Of a stretch of 64,000 nucleotides of DNA, positions 26,448 through 35,179 are shown one piece after another; within the stretch, counting starts at the first letter, position 1, and every line of letters starts with the position of its first letter. The notes below the pieces were generated by a model. The model saw nothing but the letters and a program-made list of their open reading frames with translations. It made no database searches and had not been told where the DNA came from. The position numbers and the translations under genes are program-made. The DNA lies in assembly GCA_963933055.1 (NCBI GenBank), contig CAWVSY010000013.1:1-64000 (forward strand), in the 5' to 3' direction. The DNA is from Oleispira sp963933055. Its GTDB lineage: Bacteria; Pseudomonadota; Gammaproteobacteria; Pseudomonadales; Oceanobacteraceae.

Positions 26448-27479
26448 ATGGCTAAAATACGCGTATTAGTGATTGATGACTCTGCTCTAATTCGGCAGAT
26501 GCTAACGGAAATATTAAATAGTCGTGATGATATTGAAGTGGTTGGTAGTGCTGAAGATCCGCTCGTCGCTAGAGAAAAAATTAAACAACTGTCACCTGAT
26601 GTTTTAACCTTAGACATCGAAATGCCGAAGATGACAGGATTGCAGTTTCTGAAAAATCTTATGCGCCTGCGCCCAATGCCCGTAGTGATGGTATCAACGC
26701 TTACGGAGCGTGGCGCGCCAGAAACTCTTGAGGCTCTTGAGTTGGGCGCTGTTGATTATATTTGCAAACCAAAAGCAAAAACTGAAACTAAGCTACGCAT
26801 CTTTGCCGACGACCTGGTTGATAAAGTTCGTATGGCCTCAACCGCCCGAGTTCAGCCTTTTCAAGAAAAGAAAGCGGCGCAAGCAATCGTGCCTATTACA
26901 GGAGCTTTTCAACGAATTATTGCGGTAGGTGCTTCAACAGGGGGAACGGAAGCAATTAAAACCTTGTTATCGACAGTCCCTTCTAATTGTCCCCCTATTT
27001 TGATTACTCAGCATATACCAAAAGTATTCAGCACTTCATTTGCTGAGCGTCTAAATCGATGCTTAGAGATGGAAGTTTTTGAGGCTCAAGAAGGTATGAT
27101 TATTCGCCCTGGCTGCGTTTATATCGCCCCAGGTGATTTTCATTTAACCATTGCGACGTCGGGGGCTAAAAAAGTCTGTCGTATTATTCAAACAGAGAAA
27201 GTGAACCGACATCGTCCTGCTGTTGATGTTATGTTTAATTCCATTTTAGACTCTTATGGCTCTAAAGTGGTTGCGGTAATGCTAACGGGAATGGGGGCGG
27301 ATGGTGCTAATGGTATGCTAAGGTTAAAGCAAGCAGGGGCGATTACCTATGCGCAAGATCAAGCTACTTCAGTCGTATGGGGAATGCCTCAAGCAGCGTT
27401 CAATATCGGTGCTGTTGATGAAGTCTTGCCGTTACAGAACATTTCACAACAGATGTTGAAGTCTGCTCAGAAAAAATGA
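26448..27479 (+). CDS. cheB: Receptor methylesterase CheB (second cluster)
   Basis: A 343-residue protein: receiver domain (residues 1-120, LTLDIEMPKMTG phosphosite) joined to the methylesterase domain. The catalytic triad residues are Ser163 (GASTGGTEAI), His189 (ITQHIPK) and Asp285 (GMGADGANGM). It removes methyl groups from, and can deamidate, the adjacent receptor when phosphorylated by CheA. It is last in the inserted chemosensory cluster; 69 nt separate it from hsbA, with no clear terminator. Confidence 0.95.
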   Translation: MAKIRVLVIDDSALIRQMLTEILNSRDDIEVVGSAEDPLVAREKIKQLSPDVLTLDIEMPKMTGLQFLKNLMRLRPMPVVMVSTLTERGAPETLEALELGAVDYICKPKAKTETKLRIFADDLVDKVRMASTARVQPFQEKKAAQAIVPITGAFQRIIAVGASTGGTEAIKTLLSTVPSNCPPILITQHIPKVFSTSFAERLNRCLEMEVFEAQEGMIIRPGCVYIAPGDFHLTIATSGAKKVCRIIQTEKVNRHRPAVDVMFNSILDSYGSKVVAVMLTGMGADGANGMLRLKQAGAITYAQDQATSVVWGMPQAAFNIGAVDEVLPLQNISQQMLKSAQKK

Positions 27480-27548
27480 TAAATCTATATTTTAGGTTAA
27501 TGCTAAATTTGGTCTAAGATTAGATTAACGGCCAAGGAGATATAAAAG

Positions 27549-27854
27549 ATGGGTGTTCAATCAGATTTCAATAATAGTGAAAAAGAGTTAACAATTAAGG
27601 TTAATGGGCGCTTTGATTTTAGTTCGCATCAAGAATTTCGGGATGCGTATGAGAAAGTAGCTTCTAGCGTTGATACTTATAATGTGGATTTAAGCGGCAC
27701 ATCGTACCTCGATAGTTCGGCATTAGGCATGCTGCTATTGTTACGAGATCATGCTGGTGGTGATAAATCCAACGTGAAAATTTCTAAGTGTAATGATGAT
27801 GTTAAAAAAATCTTAACAATTTCAAATTTTGAACAGCTTTTTACCATTCAATAA
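27549..27854 (+). CDS. hsbA: Anti-sigma-factor antagonist HsbA (STAS domain)
   Basis: A 101-residue STAS protein with the phosphorylation site SYLDSSALGM. The candidate serine is Ser56, the same position as in Pseudomonas HsbA. In that genus unphosphorylated HsbA binds the anti-sigma factor FlgM and so frees FliA, while phospho-HsbA acts with a diguanylate cyclase. It is followed by hsbR and hptB, reproducing the known cassette, and placed before fliK as in Pseudomonas. A good GGAGAT ribosome site precedes it. Confidence 0.85.
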   Translation: MGVQSDFNNSEKELTIKVNGRFDFSSHQEFRDAYEKVASSVDTYNVDLSGTSYLDSSALGMLLLLRDHAGGDKSNVKISKCNDDVKKILTISNFEQLFTIQ

Positions 27855-27875
27855 TATAACGATTGGGTAATTTGA

Positions 27876-29567
27876 ATGAAAATTTTGATTGCTGATGATA
27901 ATTCTTCAGATCGTTTATTATTAAGTAAAATCATTAGTAAACAAGGTCATGAAGTCGTTCAGGCGGAAAATGGCAAGGTAGCAATCGAATGCTACGTCAA
28001 AGAATCCCCCGACATCATCCTAATGGATGTATTAATGCCTGTATTAGATGGCAAGGGGGCTGCAAAAGAGATCAAGATTTTAGCCGGTGAAGATCTTGTC
28101 CCTATTATCTATCTAACATCCTTAGTGGATGCTCAAAGTTTGGCTGACTGCCTAGAATTTGGCGATGATTTCCTTTCTAAACCTTACAATCATATTATCC
28201 TGAAAGCTAAAATTGATGCTTTTAGTCGTATGCGTATTATGCATGAGACCTTGCAGAAGCAGCGGGATACGATTGTTGAAAATAATCAGCACATGTTGCA
28301 TGAGCAGCACGTGGCGAAGACGGTTTTTGACAATGTTGCCCATTCCGGTTGTTTAAACGCTTCCAATATACAATATATTATATCGCCATTAGCTGTTTTT
28401 AATGGTGACGTATTGCTGGCAGCGTATAAGCCTTCTGGTGGTATGTATGTTTTTCTAGGAGATTTTACCGGGCATGGTTTACCTGCTGCTATTGGTGCTA
28501 TGCCACTCGCGGAAATATTTTATGGCATGTCGGCCAAAGGGTTTGGCATTCAAGAAATTCTTAAGGAAATCAATTTAAAGCTTAAAACGATTCTTCCGGT
28601 GGGATTTTTTTGTTGTGCGGCGGTCATCGACCTAAGTTTTATTAAACGCAGCGTTAGTATTTGGATGGGCGGCGTTCCTGATTGTTATTTATTGTCTGAT
28701 AATGGCGCCAAGCTCGAAACGATTCGTTCAAATCATTTACCGCTAGGGGTATTGAGCAGTGAACAGTTTGATGCTGATATGGTTGATTACTCAATGGCTT
28801 CAGGAGACCGATTGTATATGTGGTCAGATGGCGTCATTGAAGCCCGAAATGCTAAGGGAGATATGTTTGGAGAGGATCGCCTAAAGGCCATATTCAGCCA
28901 CGGCTTATCCCCTGAATTTATATTTGATACTGTTAAGTCGCAAGTGAGTGATTTCGTAGGAAATTCTGAGCGTGATGATGATACAACCATTATAGAAGTC
29001 AAAATGGTTGATGAGAGTGAGGTTGAAGAATCCGATCAGGCCATTAAAAAGGGGGCCATGGCGGGTCCGAGTGATTGGGCGCTGGAATATGAGCTGAGGG
29101 CTAATTCGCTAAAACATTTCAACCCGTTACCATTACTCATGCACATAATGATGGAGGTTCCTGGTTTAAGGGGAATGGGAGGGCAATTATTTACTGTCTT
29201 GTCAGAGCTGTATTCTAATGGGCTGGAGCATGGCATTTTAAAACTGGATTCCTCTTTAAAATCCAGTCCTGCGGGTTTTGCTGAATATTATGGATTACGC
29301 CAAGAACGCCTTGATCAATTAACAGAAGGCACTATTCGAATACATATGAAGCATGAATGTTCGGGAAATTCAGGAATATTTACGTTGAGCATTGAGGATA
29401 GTGGCCAAGGTTTTGAGTATCCAAATAAGTTTGTACAAGTATCGAACGAGCCGCAGAAAAAGCTCAGTGGCCGAGGTATTCCATTGATTTATTCACTATG
29501 TCATTCTTTAGAGTATTTAGACTGTGGAAATAAAGTGGTGGCAGAGATACACTGGCCATCGAAATAG
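27876..29567 (+). CDS. hsbR: Response regulator HsbR: receiver, PP2C phosphatase and anti-sigma kinase domains
   Basis: A 563-residue three-domain switch protein. Receiver at residues 1-120 with Asp51 (LMDVLMPVLDG). A PP2C-type serine phosphatase at about 165-380, with metal-binding aspartates in LGDFTGHGLPAA and DRLYMWSDGVIEA, and DDDTTII near its end. A C-terminal GHKL ATPase (about 430-560: LSELYSNGLEHG, DSGQGFEY, SGRGIPLIY) acts as the HsbA kinase. By homology HptB phosphorylates the receiver, which shifts HsbR from kinase to phosphatase on HsbA. It lies 21 nt after hsbA. Confidence 0.9.
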   Translation: MKILIADDNSSDRLLLSKIISKQGHEVVQAENGKVAIECYVKESPDIILMDVLMPVLDGKGAAKEIKILAGEDLVPIIYLTSLVDAQSLADCLEFGDDFLSKPYNHIILKAKIDAFSRMRIMHETLQKQRDTIVENNQHMLHEQHVAKTVFDNVAHSGCLNASNIQYIISPLAVFNGDVLLAAYKPSGGMYVFLGDFTGHGLPAAIGAMPLAEIFYGMSAKGFGIQEILKEINLKLKTILPVGFFCCAAVIDLSFIKRSVSIWMGGVPDCYLLSDNGAKLETIRSNHLPLGVLSSEQFDADMVDYSMASGDRLYMWSDGVIEARNAKGDMFGEDRLKAIFSHGLSPEFIFDTVKSQVSDFVGNSERDDDTTIIEVKMVDESEVEESDQAIKKGAMAGPSDWALEYELRANSLKHFNPLPLLMHIMMEVPGLRGMGGQLFTVLSELYSNGLEHGILKLDSSLKSSPAGFAEYYGLRQERLDQLTEGTIRIHMKHECSGNSGIFTLSIEDSGQGFEYPNKFVQVSNEPQKKLSGRGIPLIYSLCHSLEYLDCGNKVVAEIHWPSK

Positions 29568-29615
29568 TATTGTTAATTAAATAATATGTATAAAGCAGTT
29601 AGGTGAAATAAGTGG

Positions 29616-29969
29616 GTGATCGGTTTGAATAAAGCATCGCATTTTGATACAGAAGCATTATCGATGCTTGAAGAGATTATGGAAGATGAGTTTCCTGAGT
29701 TGATTCAGGTTTTTATTGCTGACTCAGATCCAAGAATTAAGGCGTTAGAACAAGCGCTTGAGCAAAACAACTGTAAGGAATTAAGAGAGATTGCTCACAG
29801 CTTCAAAGGTGCTTCAGGTAACATTTCTGCGTTACCTTTGGCTGATTTATGTTTCCAGTTAGAAGAAAAAGTACGTAACGATATACTGGAAGGCGTTTCT
29901 GAATTAATCATTCGCATCAATGACGAATATAAGACGGTCAGAGCGATTCTTCTTACCCTCATTTCTTAG
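29616..29969 (+). CDS. hptB: Histidine phosphotransfer protein HptB
   Basis: A 117-residue single Hpt domain. The phosphorylated His61 sits in IAHSFKGASGNISA. The start is GTG 29616 with AGGTGA about 9 nt upstream; a TTG at 29625 is an alternative. HptB relays phosphate from hybrid sensor kinases to HsbR in Pseudomonas, linking motility and surface attachment. It closes the Hsb cassette. The next gene is fliK behind its own sigma-54 promoter. Confidence 0.87.
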   Translation: MIGLNKASHFDTEALSMLEEIMEDEFPELIQVFIADSDPRIKALEQALEQNNCKELREIAHSFKGASGNISALPLADLCFQLEEKVRNDILEGVSELIIRINDEYKTVRAILLTLIS

Positions 29970-30004
29970 TCTTTATCTACTTTTAATCGTTCCTCTTCAA
30001 AAGT

Positions 30005-30020
30005 TGGCCCGCCCTTTGCT
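30005..30020 (+). promoter_or_regulatory. Sigma-54 promoter of fliK
   Basis: TGGCCCG-CCCT-TTGCT with correct GG-N10-GC spacing, one mismatch to consensus. It lies about 31 nt upstream of the fliK ATG at 30051. Confidence 0.9.
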
Positions 30021-30050
30021 CTTACCTAGTTAAGACTCATGGGAGGTATT

Positions 30051-31412
30051 ATGGAAACCCAACCAACACAACAAGGTTTAATGCAGCTGTTTATGGGCTT
30101 AGGTCTATCAACAGCGAATCCACTGGCTACTCTCGGTGCTAGTGATAAGCCCAGCGAAGCGGGCTTTGATAGCTTGTTAGCAGGCTATTTACCGGATTCA
30201 ACACTGACCGATTCTGAATTATTACCTGCTACAACCGCGCCTATAGCTGACTCGCTATTAAGTCCAGAGGCGAGTTTTGAGGTTATTACTGGGGTAGAAA
30301 ACTTGCCGCTTGATGCCTCTTTACTCGGTGATCAATTGCCGCTTTCTATGGCGGTGGCGGCTGGCAAGATGCTCGGCCAAGACCCGGCGCTTGCGCAAGC
30401 CGTTAACGATGATGCGGCTAAGCAGGCGTCTGAAGATGATCAGGCTTTGGCATTATTAGAGAATCAGGGGTTTTATGCGCAATCATTAGTCAGTAGCGCA
30501 TTACAAGCCGGAAATGCGGCTAAATCTTCAGCTTCCTTAGCGCCTCAAGCCAGTATGGCTGCGATTAGTGAGCAAGATTCAGCGGCTCATGCTCTGGCAA
30601 GCCTTCAGGCTAAGAGTGCGCTGGCCAATAAAGAATTAACCGATGCTAGCAGTGCCTTATCCGCTGCAGACGTAAGCGATTTAGCGGAAGATGATTCTAC
30701 TCTAGATCGTTTTTTAGGGGCGCAGTCAAAAGGTTTAGATTCGGCCTCCACATCCTCAAATACGACATTATCACCGTTAGCGTCGGCTTTATCTTCATCG
30801 GCCAGTACCGTTGCGCCACCACCATTGATGGCCTCGGCTGAAAGTAATGTCAGTTTGGCATTGGCGATGAACGAAGACCCTGTACAGCAGTCTTTGCAAG
30901 ATTTAACGGCCGCTGAGCAAGGAGAGAAAACAGAAGTCGAAGCGAAGTTATTATCCAGCGAGCGTAAGCAAGATGATCAGACGCTAAAACTGACAAAAGG
31001 TCAGCAAGCTTGGGGGGATGCTTTATCTGAACGTATCAGCATGAACGCGGCAAAAGATATCAAGCAGGTCACGATACACTTAGATCCTCCTGAGTTAGGA
31101 AGCTTAGAGCTTAAGATGCAGATTAAAGACGATCAGCAAACTCAGGTACAGGTACACGTTCAGAATCCTCAAGTTAAAGAAGCATTAGAAAGTAGTGCGC
31201 ATCGTTTACGTGAAATGCTAGCAAATGAAGGATTAGAATTAGCAGGCTTTGATGTGCAAACAGGTTCTGAGCAGAGTGCTGGTGGTCAACCTGGTGGTGA
31301 TCAAGAATTAGCCGGAGACCAACAGAATTCTGACACTTCATTTGTTGAAGGCGAAGAAACCGTAAATATACCGATTCCTAAAAATAATAACTTATTAGAT
31401 ACCTTTGTTTAG
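30051..31412 (+). CDS. fliK: Flagellar hook-length control protein FliK
   Basis: A 453-residue secreted ruler. The N-terminal ~310 residues are Ala/Ser/Leu-rich and poorly conserved, as expected for the ruler part. The conserved hook-length domain follows at about 315-410 (QVTIHLDPPELGSLELKMQI, VQVHVQNPQVKEALES, LREMLANEGLELAGFDV), which switches FlhB specificity. The ATG at 30051 has GGGAGG 4-5 nt upstream; an in-frame start 12 nt earlier lacks one. The C-terminus is Gln/Gly/Glu-rich. A 143-nt gap with a new sigma-54 promoter separates it from fliL. Confidence 0.93.
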   Translation: METQPTQQGLMQLFMGLGLSTANPLATLGASDKPSEAGFDSLLAGYLPDSTLTDSELLPATTAPIADSLLSPEASFEVITGVENLPLDASLLGDQLPLSMAVAAGKMLGQDPALAQAVNDDAAKQASEDDQALALLENQGFYAQSLVSSALQAGNAAKSSASLAPQASMAAISEQDSAAHALASLQAKSALANKELTDASSALSAADVSDLAEDDSTLDRFLGAQSKGLDSASTSSNTTLSPLASALSSSASTVAPPPLMASAESNVSLALAMNEDPVQQSLQDLTAAEQGEKTEVEAKLLSSERKQDDQTLKLTKGQQAWGDALSERISMNAAKDIKQVTIHLDPPELGSLELKMQIKDDQQTQVQVHVQNPQVKEALESSAHRLREMLANEGLELAGFDVQTGSEQSAGGQPGGDQELAGDQQNSDTSFVEGEETVNIPIPKNNNLLDTFV

Positions 31413-31507
31413 GTAGACCCTCCATTGCTTGTCTAAGCTGTCTATAGCGCTGTTTTTTAATTAAAAGCAGCGTTTTCAATTATGTTAGTTTTTTTGACGG
31501 AAAAAGC

Positions 31508-31523
31508 TGGCATACCAATTGCT
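31508..31523 (+). promoter_or_regulatory. Sigma-54 promoter of fliLMNOPQR-flhB
   Basis: TGGCATA-CCAA-TTGCT, GG-N10-GC spacing kept, 33 nt upstream of the fliL ATG. Confidence 0.88.
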
Positions 31524-31555
31524 AAATTGACTATGTCTATCGGAGAAATGACGTT

Positions 31556-32089
31556 ATGGCTGATGAGCAAGATTTAACATTAGATACCGGTGCCCCTGAA
31601 GCAGAAGGTGGTAGTAAGAAGAAACTTATTTTTATCATCATTGGCGTGATTTTGATTATAGCCATTGCGGTAGGAGTAACTCTTTTTCTAATGTCCTCGG
31701 ATGAGACAGAAGAAGGTGCTGAGGCTGGAGAGAATGCCGAAGACGTCGTAGAAGTTGCTGATGTTCCGACGCCTGCACAATACATAAAAATGAAGCCGCG
31801 ATTTATCATTAATTACAATGTCGGCACTCGGCAGCGTTTCTTACAAGTTAGCATAGAAATAATGACTCGATCGCAAGAGACAGTGGATGCGATTGAATTG
31901 CACAACCCTATGTTAAGAAATGAAATTGTCCGCATGCTGTCCGATCAGAATTTTAAGCAGCTACGAACCCCTGAAGGGCGTGTAGAGCTAAGAACAAAAC
32001 TACAAGACCAGCTGATAACAGTATTGAAGCGTGAGTCTAATGTCGATGGTATCGAAGCAGTATTGTTTACTGACTTCGTTATGCAATAG
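31556..32089 (+). CDS. fliL: Flagellar basal body-associated protein FliL
   Basis: A 177-residue single-pass inner-membrane protein. One transmembrane helix lies at about residues 23-45 (LIFIIIGVILIIAIAVGVTLF). An acidic linker follows, then the periplasmic FliL domain (about 70-177; MKPRFIINYNVGTRQRFLQV) that forms a ring around the stator. It is the first gene of the C-ring and export-gate operon and lies 9 nt before fliM. Confidence 0.95.
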   Translation: MADEQDLTLDTGAPEAEGGSKKKLIFIIIGVILIIAIAVGVTLFLMSSDETEEGAEAGENAEDVVEVADVPTPAQYIKMKPRFIINYNVGTRQRFLQVSIEIMTRSQETVDAIELHNPMLRNEIVRMLSDQNFKQLRTPEGRVELRTKLQDQLITVLKRESNVDGIEAVLFTDFVMQ

Positions 32090-32098
32090 GGAAATTAC

Positions 32099-33067
32099 GT
32101 GCAGGACTTATTAAGCCAAGACGAAATTGATGCGCTATTGCATGGTGTTGATGACGTTGATGTTGAACCAGATTCTGATATCGATGCAGAGGGTGTCAAA
32201 TCTTATGACATTACTAGCAACGACCGTATTGTTCGCGGTCGGATGCCGACTCTGGAGATGATCAACGAACGTTTTGCACGTTATACCCGTATAAGTATGT
32301 TCAACTTTTTACGCCGCAGTGCTGATGTGTCATCAGGTGGTGTGCAAATTATGAAGTTTGGTGAGTACGTTCATACTCTTTATGTCCCCACCAGTTTAAA
32401 CCTTGTAAAAATCAGACCGTTGCGTGGAACTTCTCTCTTTATTTTAGATGCTAAGTTAGTTTTTAAACTGGTTGATAACTTTTTTGGTGGCGATGGCCGT
32501 CATGCAAAAATCGAAGGGCGTGAGTTTACGCCAACCGAAATACGGGTTATTCAATTGGTTTTGGCGCAGGTATTTAAAGACTATAAAGAAGCTTGGAGTA
32601 CGATTCTGGATGCCGATTTTGAATACGTTGGTTCTGAAGTGAATCCTGCGATGGCAAACATTGTCAGTCCTTCTGAAGTGGTTGTTGTGAGTACTTTCAA
32701 TATAGAACTGGATGGTGGCGGTGGCGATTTACACATAACCGTTCCTTACTCAATGATTGAGCCCATTCGTGAAGTGCTTGATGCCGGTATGCAAAGTGAT
32801 ATCGATGATGTGGATGATCGTTGGCAGCAGTCATTGAGAGAAGATATTTTAAGTGCCAAGGTTGCCATTCACGGTACCGTTGTTGAACATGAAATGACTT
32901 TGCGTAAAGTGGCTGCGTTAAAAACAGGCGACATTATTCCGATTGATATGCCTGAGTATTTTACTTTGCAAGCTCAGGGAATTCCTATGTTTAAGGGTAA
33001 GTTAGGTGTTTCTGATGAAAACCTAGCCGTTAAAATTATTGAACAATTTAATCACAAGCGACGCTAG
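32099..33067 (+). CDS. fliM: Flagellar motor switch protein FliM
   Basis: A 322-residue C-ring protein with GTG start at 32099. The N-terminal CheY-P-binding peptide is intact (LLSQDEIDALL, residues 3-13). The central CheC-like domain carries the FliG-binding GG loop (VSSGGVQIMKFGEY), and the C-terminal SpoA domain pairs with FliN. It therefore receives the CheY signal from the main chemotaxis operon. Length is standard. Confidence 0.97.
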   Translation: MQDLLSQDEIDALLHGVDDVDVEPDSDIDAEGVKSYDITSNDRIVRGRMPTLEMINERFARYTRISMFNFLRRSADVSSGGVQIMKFGEYVHTLYVPTSLNLVKIRPLRGTSLFILDAKLVFKLVDNFFGGDGRHAKIEGREFTPTEIRVIQLVLAQVFKDYKEAWSTILDADFEYVGSEVNPAMANIVSPSEVVVVSTFNIELDGGGGDLHITVPYSMIEPIREVLDAGMQSDIDDVDDRWQQSLREDILSAKVAIHGTVVEHEMTLRKVAALKTGDIIPIDMPEYFTLQAQGIPMFKGKLGVSDENLAVKIIEQFNHKRR

Positions 33068-33088
33068 TGCGTTGATTAGGGGGATGCT

Positions 33089-33700
33089 ATGAGTGATGAC
33101 TCTCAAGACGAGAATGAAAACGAATCAGGTAGTGAGCAAAGCCCTGATTTACCAGAAGGTACGGATTCGGGTTCTGATGCGAATGCAGAATCTGGCATGG
33201 TGGGAGATATCGATATTGATAGTCTCGCCGATGATGTTGCGGCGGGTGTAGAAGATGCTGCGGATGCTGATGCGGCCGTCGGTGATGAATGGGCAGCCGC
33301 TTTAGCGGAAGATCCTACTGCAGAAGAAGCCGGTAACGTAGGTGATGAGTGGGCGGATGCCATGGCGGAAGAAACAGATTCCGTAAAGCAGGCGCCATTG
33401 GATGAGCTAAAAGACGAAGGGAAGTCAAGTGATGACCTTTCGCCAGAATTGGATGTGATCTTAGATATTCCGGTATCTATTTCCATGGAAGTGGGGCGCA
33501 CTGAAATTCCAATTCGTAACTTATTGCAATTGAACCAAGGTTCGGTTGTTGAGTTGGATCGACTAGCGGGTGAGCCTTTGGATGTGCTGGTTAATGGCAC
33601 CTTGATTGCTCATGGAGAAGTTGTGATGGTCAACGATAAGTTTGGTATTCGATTAACCGATGTGGTGAGTCAAAGTGAAAGAATTCAGCGCTTACGTTAA
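33089..33700 (+). CDS. fliN: Flagellar motor switch protein FliN (long acidic N-terminus)
   Basis: A 203-residue FliN. The conserved SpoA domain is about residues 125-200 (LDVILDIPVSISMEVGRTEI and GEVVMVNDKFGIRLTDVV). The N-terminal 110 residues are very acidic and contain a duplicated DEWA(A/D)A(L/M)AE motif (at about 67 and 87). Pseudomonas-type FliN proteins (about 150 aa) usually have one such motif. The stop overlaps fliO by 26 nt. Confidence 0.95.
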   Translation: MSDDSQDENENESGSEQSPDLPEGTDSGSDANAESGMVGDIDIDSLADDVAAGVEDAADADAAVGDEWAAALAEDPTAEEAGNVGDEWADAMAEETDSVKQAPLDELKDEGKSSDDLSPELDVILDIPVSISMEVGRTEIPIRNLLQLNQGSVVELDRLAGEPLDVLVNGTLIAHGEVVMVNDKFGIRLTDVVSQSERIQRLR

Positions 33701-34124
33701 ACACAAAATAATACAAACCATCGTATTATTGGCTGCTTTTACTCCTGCCTGGCTACAGGCAGAGGAAGTCGTATCAGCTCCTGATCCTATGTCTTCGGCA
33801 TTACGAGTTGCGCTAACCTTAGCGGGCATGATCTGTTTTATTTTTCTATTGGCTTATTTCGCCAAACGCTTACAAGGAATGACTCGTTCAAGCGGTAGCT
33901 TTTCTGGCCAAGGCAAAGCGATCAAAACGTTAGCGACGTTATCACTTGGTTTAAAAGAAAAAGTATCGTTAATACAAGTGGGTGAGCAGCAGTTATTAAT
34001 TGGTATTACCTCGCAATCTATTCAGACGCTATTAGTATTAGATACGCCAATAGAAGCTAAAGATATCGAACAGCAAAGCCCTGCATTTCAAGCCATTTTT
34101 AATAAGGCGCTGAATAAAGTATGA
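33675..34124 (+). CDS. fliO: Flagellar biosynthesis protein FliO
   Basis: A 149-residue FliO, a scaffold for assembly of the FliP ring of the export gate. It begins at GTG 33675 inside the fliN end. A cleavable-signal-like N-terminus (IIQTIVLLAAFTPAWLQA) precedes a transmembrane helix at about 43-63 (LRVALTLAGMICFIFLLAYF) and the conserved cytoplasmic segment IKTLATLSLGLKEKVSLIQV with LLIGIT. The stop overlaps fliP by 4 nt. Confidence 0.9.
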   Translation: MKEFSAYVKHKIIQTIVLLAAFTPAWLQAEEVVSAPDPMSSALRVALTLAGMICFIFLLAYFAKRLQGMTRSSGSFSGQGKAIKTLATLSLGLKEKVSLIQVGEQQLLIGITSQSIQTLLVLDTPIEAKDIEQQSPAFQAIFNKALNKV

Positions 34125-34864
34125 AGTTTTTAAGCGCTGTTATTATTGTATTATTTCCTCTTTATAGTTTTGCTGATATCAACGCTTTAGGTATTCCCGC
34201 GGTGACATTTAAGCAAACCGATACCGGTGGTGAGTATACGGTAACCATTCAAATTTTAGCGCTAATGACGCTATTGAGTTTGTTGCCTGCGATTATCATG
34301 ATGATGACCGCTTTTACTCGTATTATTGTGGTGATGGCAATCCTGCGCCAGGCACTTGGTTTGCAGCAAACACCTTCTAATCAGGTTGTTTTAGGGATGT
34401 CACTTTTTTTAACTGCATTTATCATGATGCCGGTATTCGAAAAAGTAAATGAAGTGGCTATTCAGCCTTATTTAAATGAAACCATAAAACCATTAGAAGC
34501 TTTAGAGAGAGCCACTGAGCCCATGAAAGAGTTTATGTTGGCTCAAACTCGGGAAACAGATTTAAACTTATTTGTAAGAATATCAGGCAGAAAAGATTTA
34601 TTAAGCCCTGATGAAACCCCTTTGCATATTTTAATTCCAGCGTTTGTGACCAGCGAATTAAAAACGGCTTTTCAGATTGGATTTCTCTTATTTATTCCTT
34701 TTCTCATTATAGATCTGGTCGTCGCCAGTATTTTGATGGCGATGGGGATGATGATGCTATCGCCGATTATTATTTCTTTACCTTTTAAAATCATGCTGTT
34801 TGTTTTAATTGATGGCTGGGCATTGGTTATGGGGACGTTAGCCAATAGTTTTGGGACGATTTGA
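34121..34864 (+). CDS. fliP: Flagellar export gate protein FliP
   Basis: A 247-residue polytopic membrane protein with a signal peptide (MKFLSAVIIVLFPLYSFA) and four transmembrane segments. The FliP signatures TAFTRIIVVMAILRQALGLQ and GMMMLSPIIISLPFKIMLFV are intact. FliP is the major subunit of the export-gate ring with FliQ and FliR. A 31-nt gap precedes fliQ. Confidence 0.97.
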   Translation: MKFLSAVIIVLFPLYSFADINALGIPAVTFKQTDTGGEYTVTIQILALMTLLSLLPAIIMMMTAFTRIIVVMAILRQALGLQQTPSNQVVLGMSLFLTAFIMMPVFEKVNEVAIQPYLNETIKPLEALERATEPMKEFMLAQTRETDLNLFVRISGRKDLLSPDETPLHILIPAFVTSELKTAFQIGFLLFIPFLIIDLVVASILMAMGMMMLSPIIISLPFKIMLFVLIDGWALVMGTLANSFGTI

Positions 34865-34895
34865 TGATGACCTTAACGTTTTTTAAGGAGGCCTT

Positions 34896-35165
34896 ATGGG
34901 GGTAGAGCAAATTGGCGATTTATTTTCACAGGCTTTATTCATCATCGTAACCATTGTCTTTGTTATGGTTATTCCAAGCCTTATCGTCGGCTTGGTTGTT
35001 GCTACATTTCAGGCAGCAACGCAAATTAACGAGCAAACCTTGAGTTTTTTACCACGATTAATTATTACCCTGATTAGCCTGATCTTTTTTGGTTCTTGGG
35101 CTGTGAATAAGGTGGTTGAATTCACGCTGGGTATTTATACCAATATCCCTTTTTTGGTCGGCTAA
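34896..35165 (+). CDS. fliQ: Flagellar export gate protein FliQ
   Basis: An 89-residue protein with two hydrophobic helices (ALFIIVTIVFVMVIPSLIVG and FLPRLIITLISLIFFGSW) and the family motif VGLVVATFQAATQINEQTL between them. It is a subunit of the FliPQR gate. AAGGAGG lies just upstream of the ATG. Confidence 0.96.
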   Translation: MGVEQIGDLFSQALFIIVTIVFVMVIPSLIVGLVVATFQAATQINEQTLSFLPRLIITLISLIFFGSWAVNKVVEFTLGIYTNIPFLVG

Positions 35166-35179
35166 GGTGATTTCGGTAT

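Noticed and set aside
30039..30050. fliK start at 30039
   Set aside because: The GGGAGG ribosome site lies between this codon and ATG 30051, so it serves the latter.
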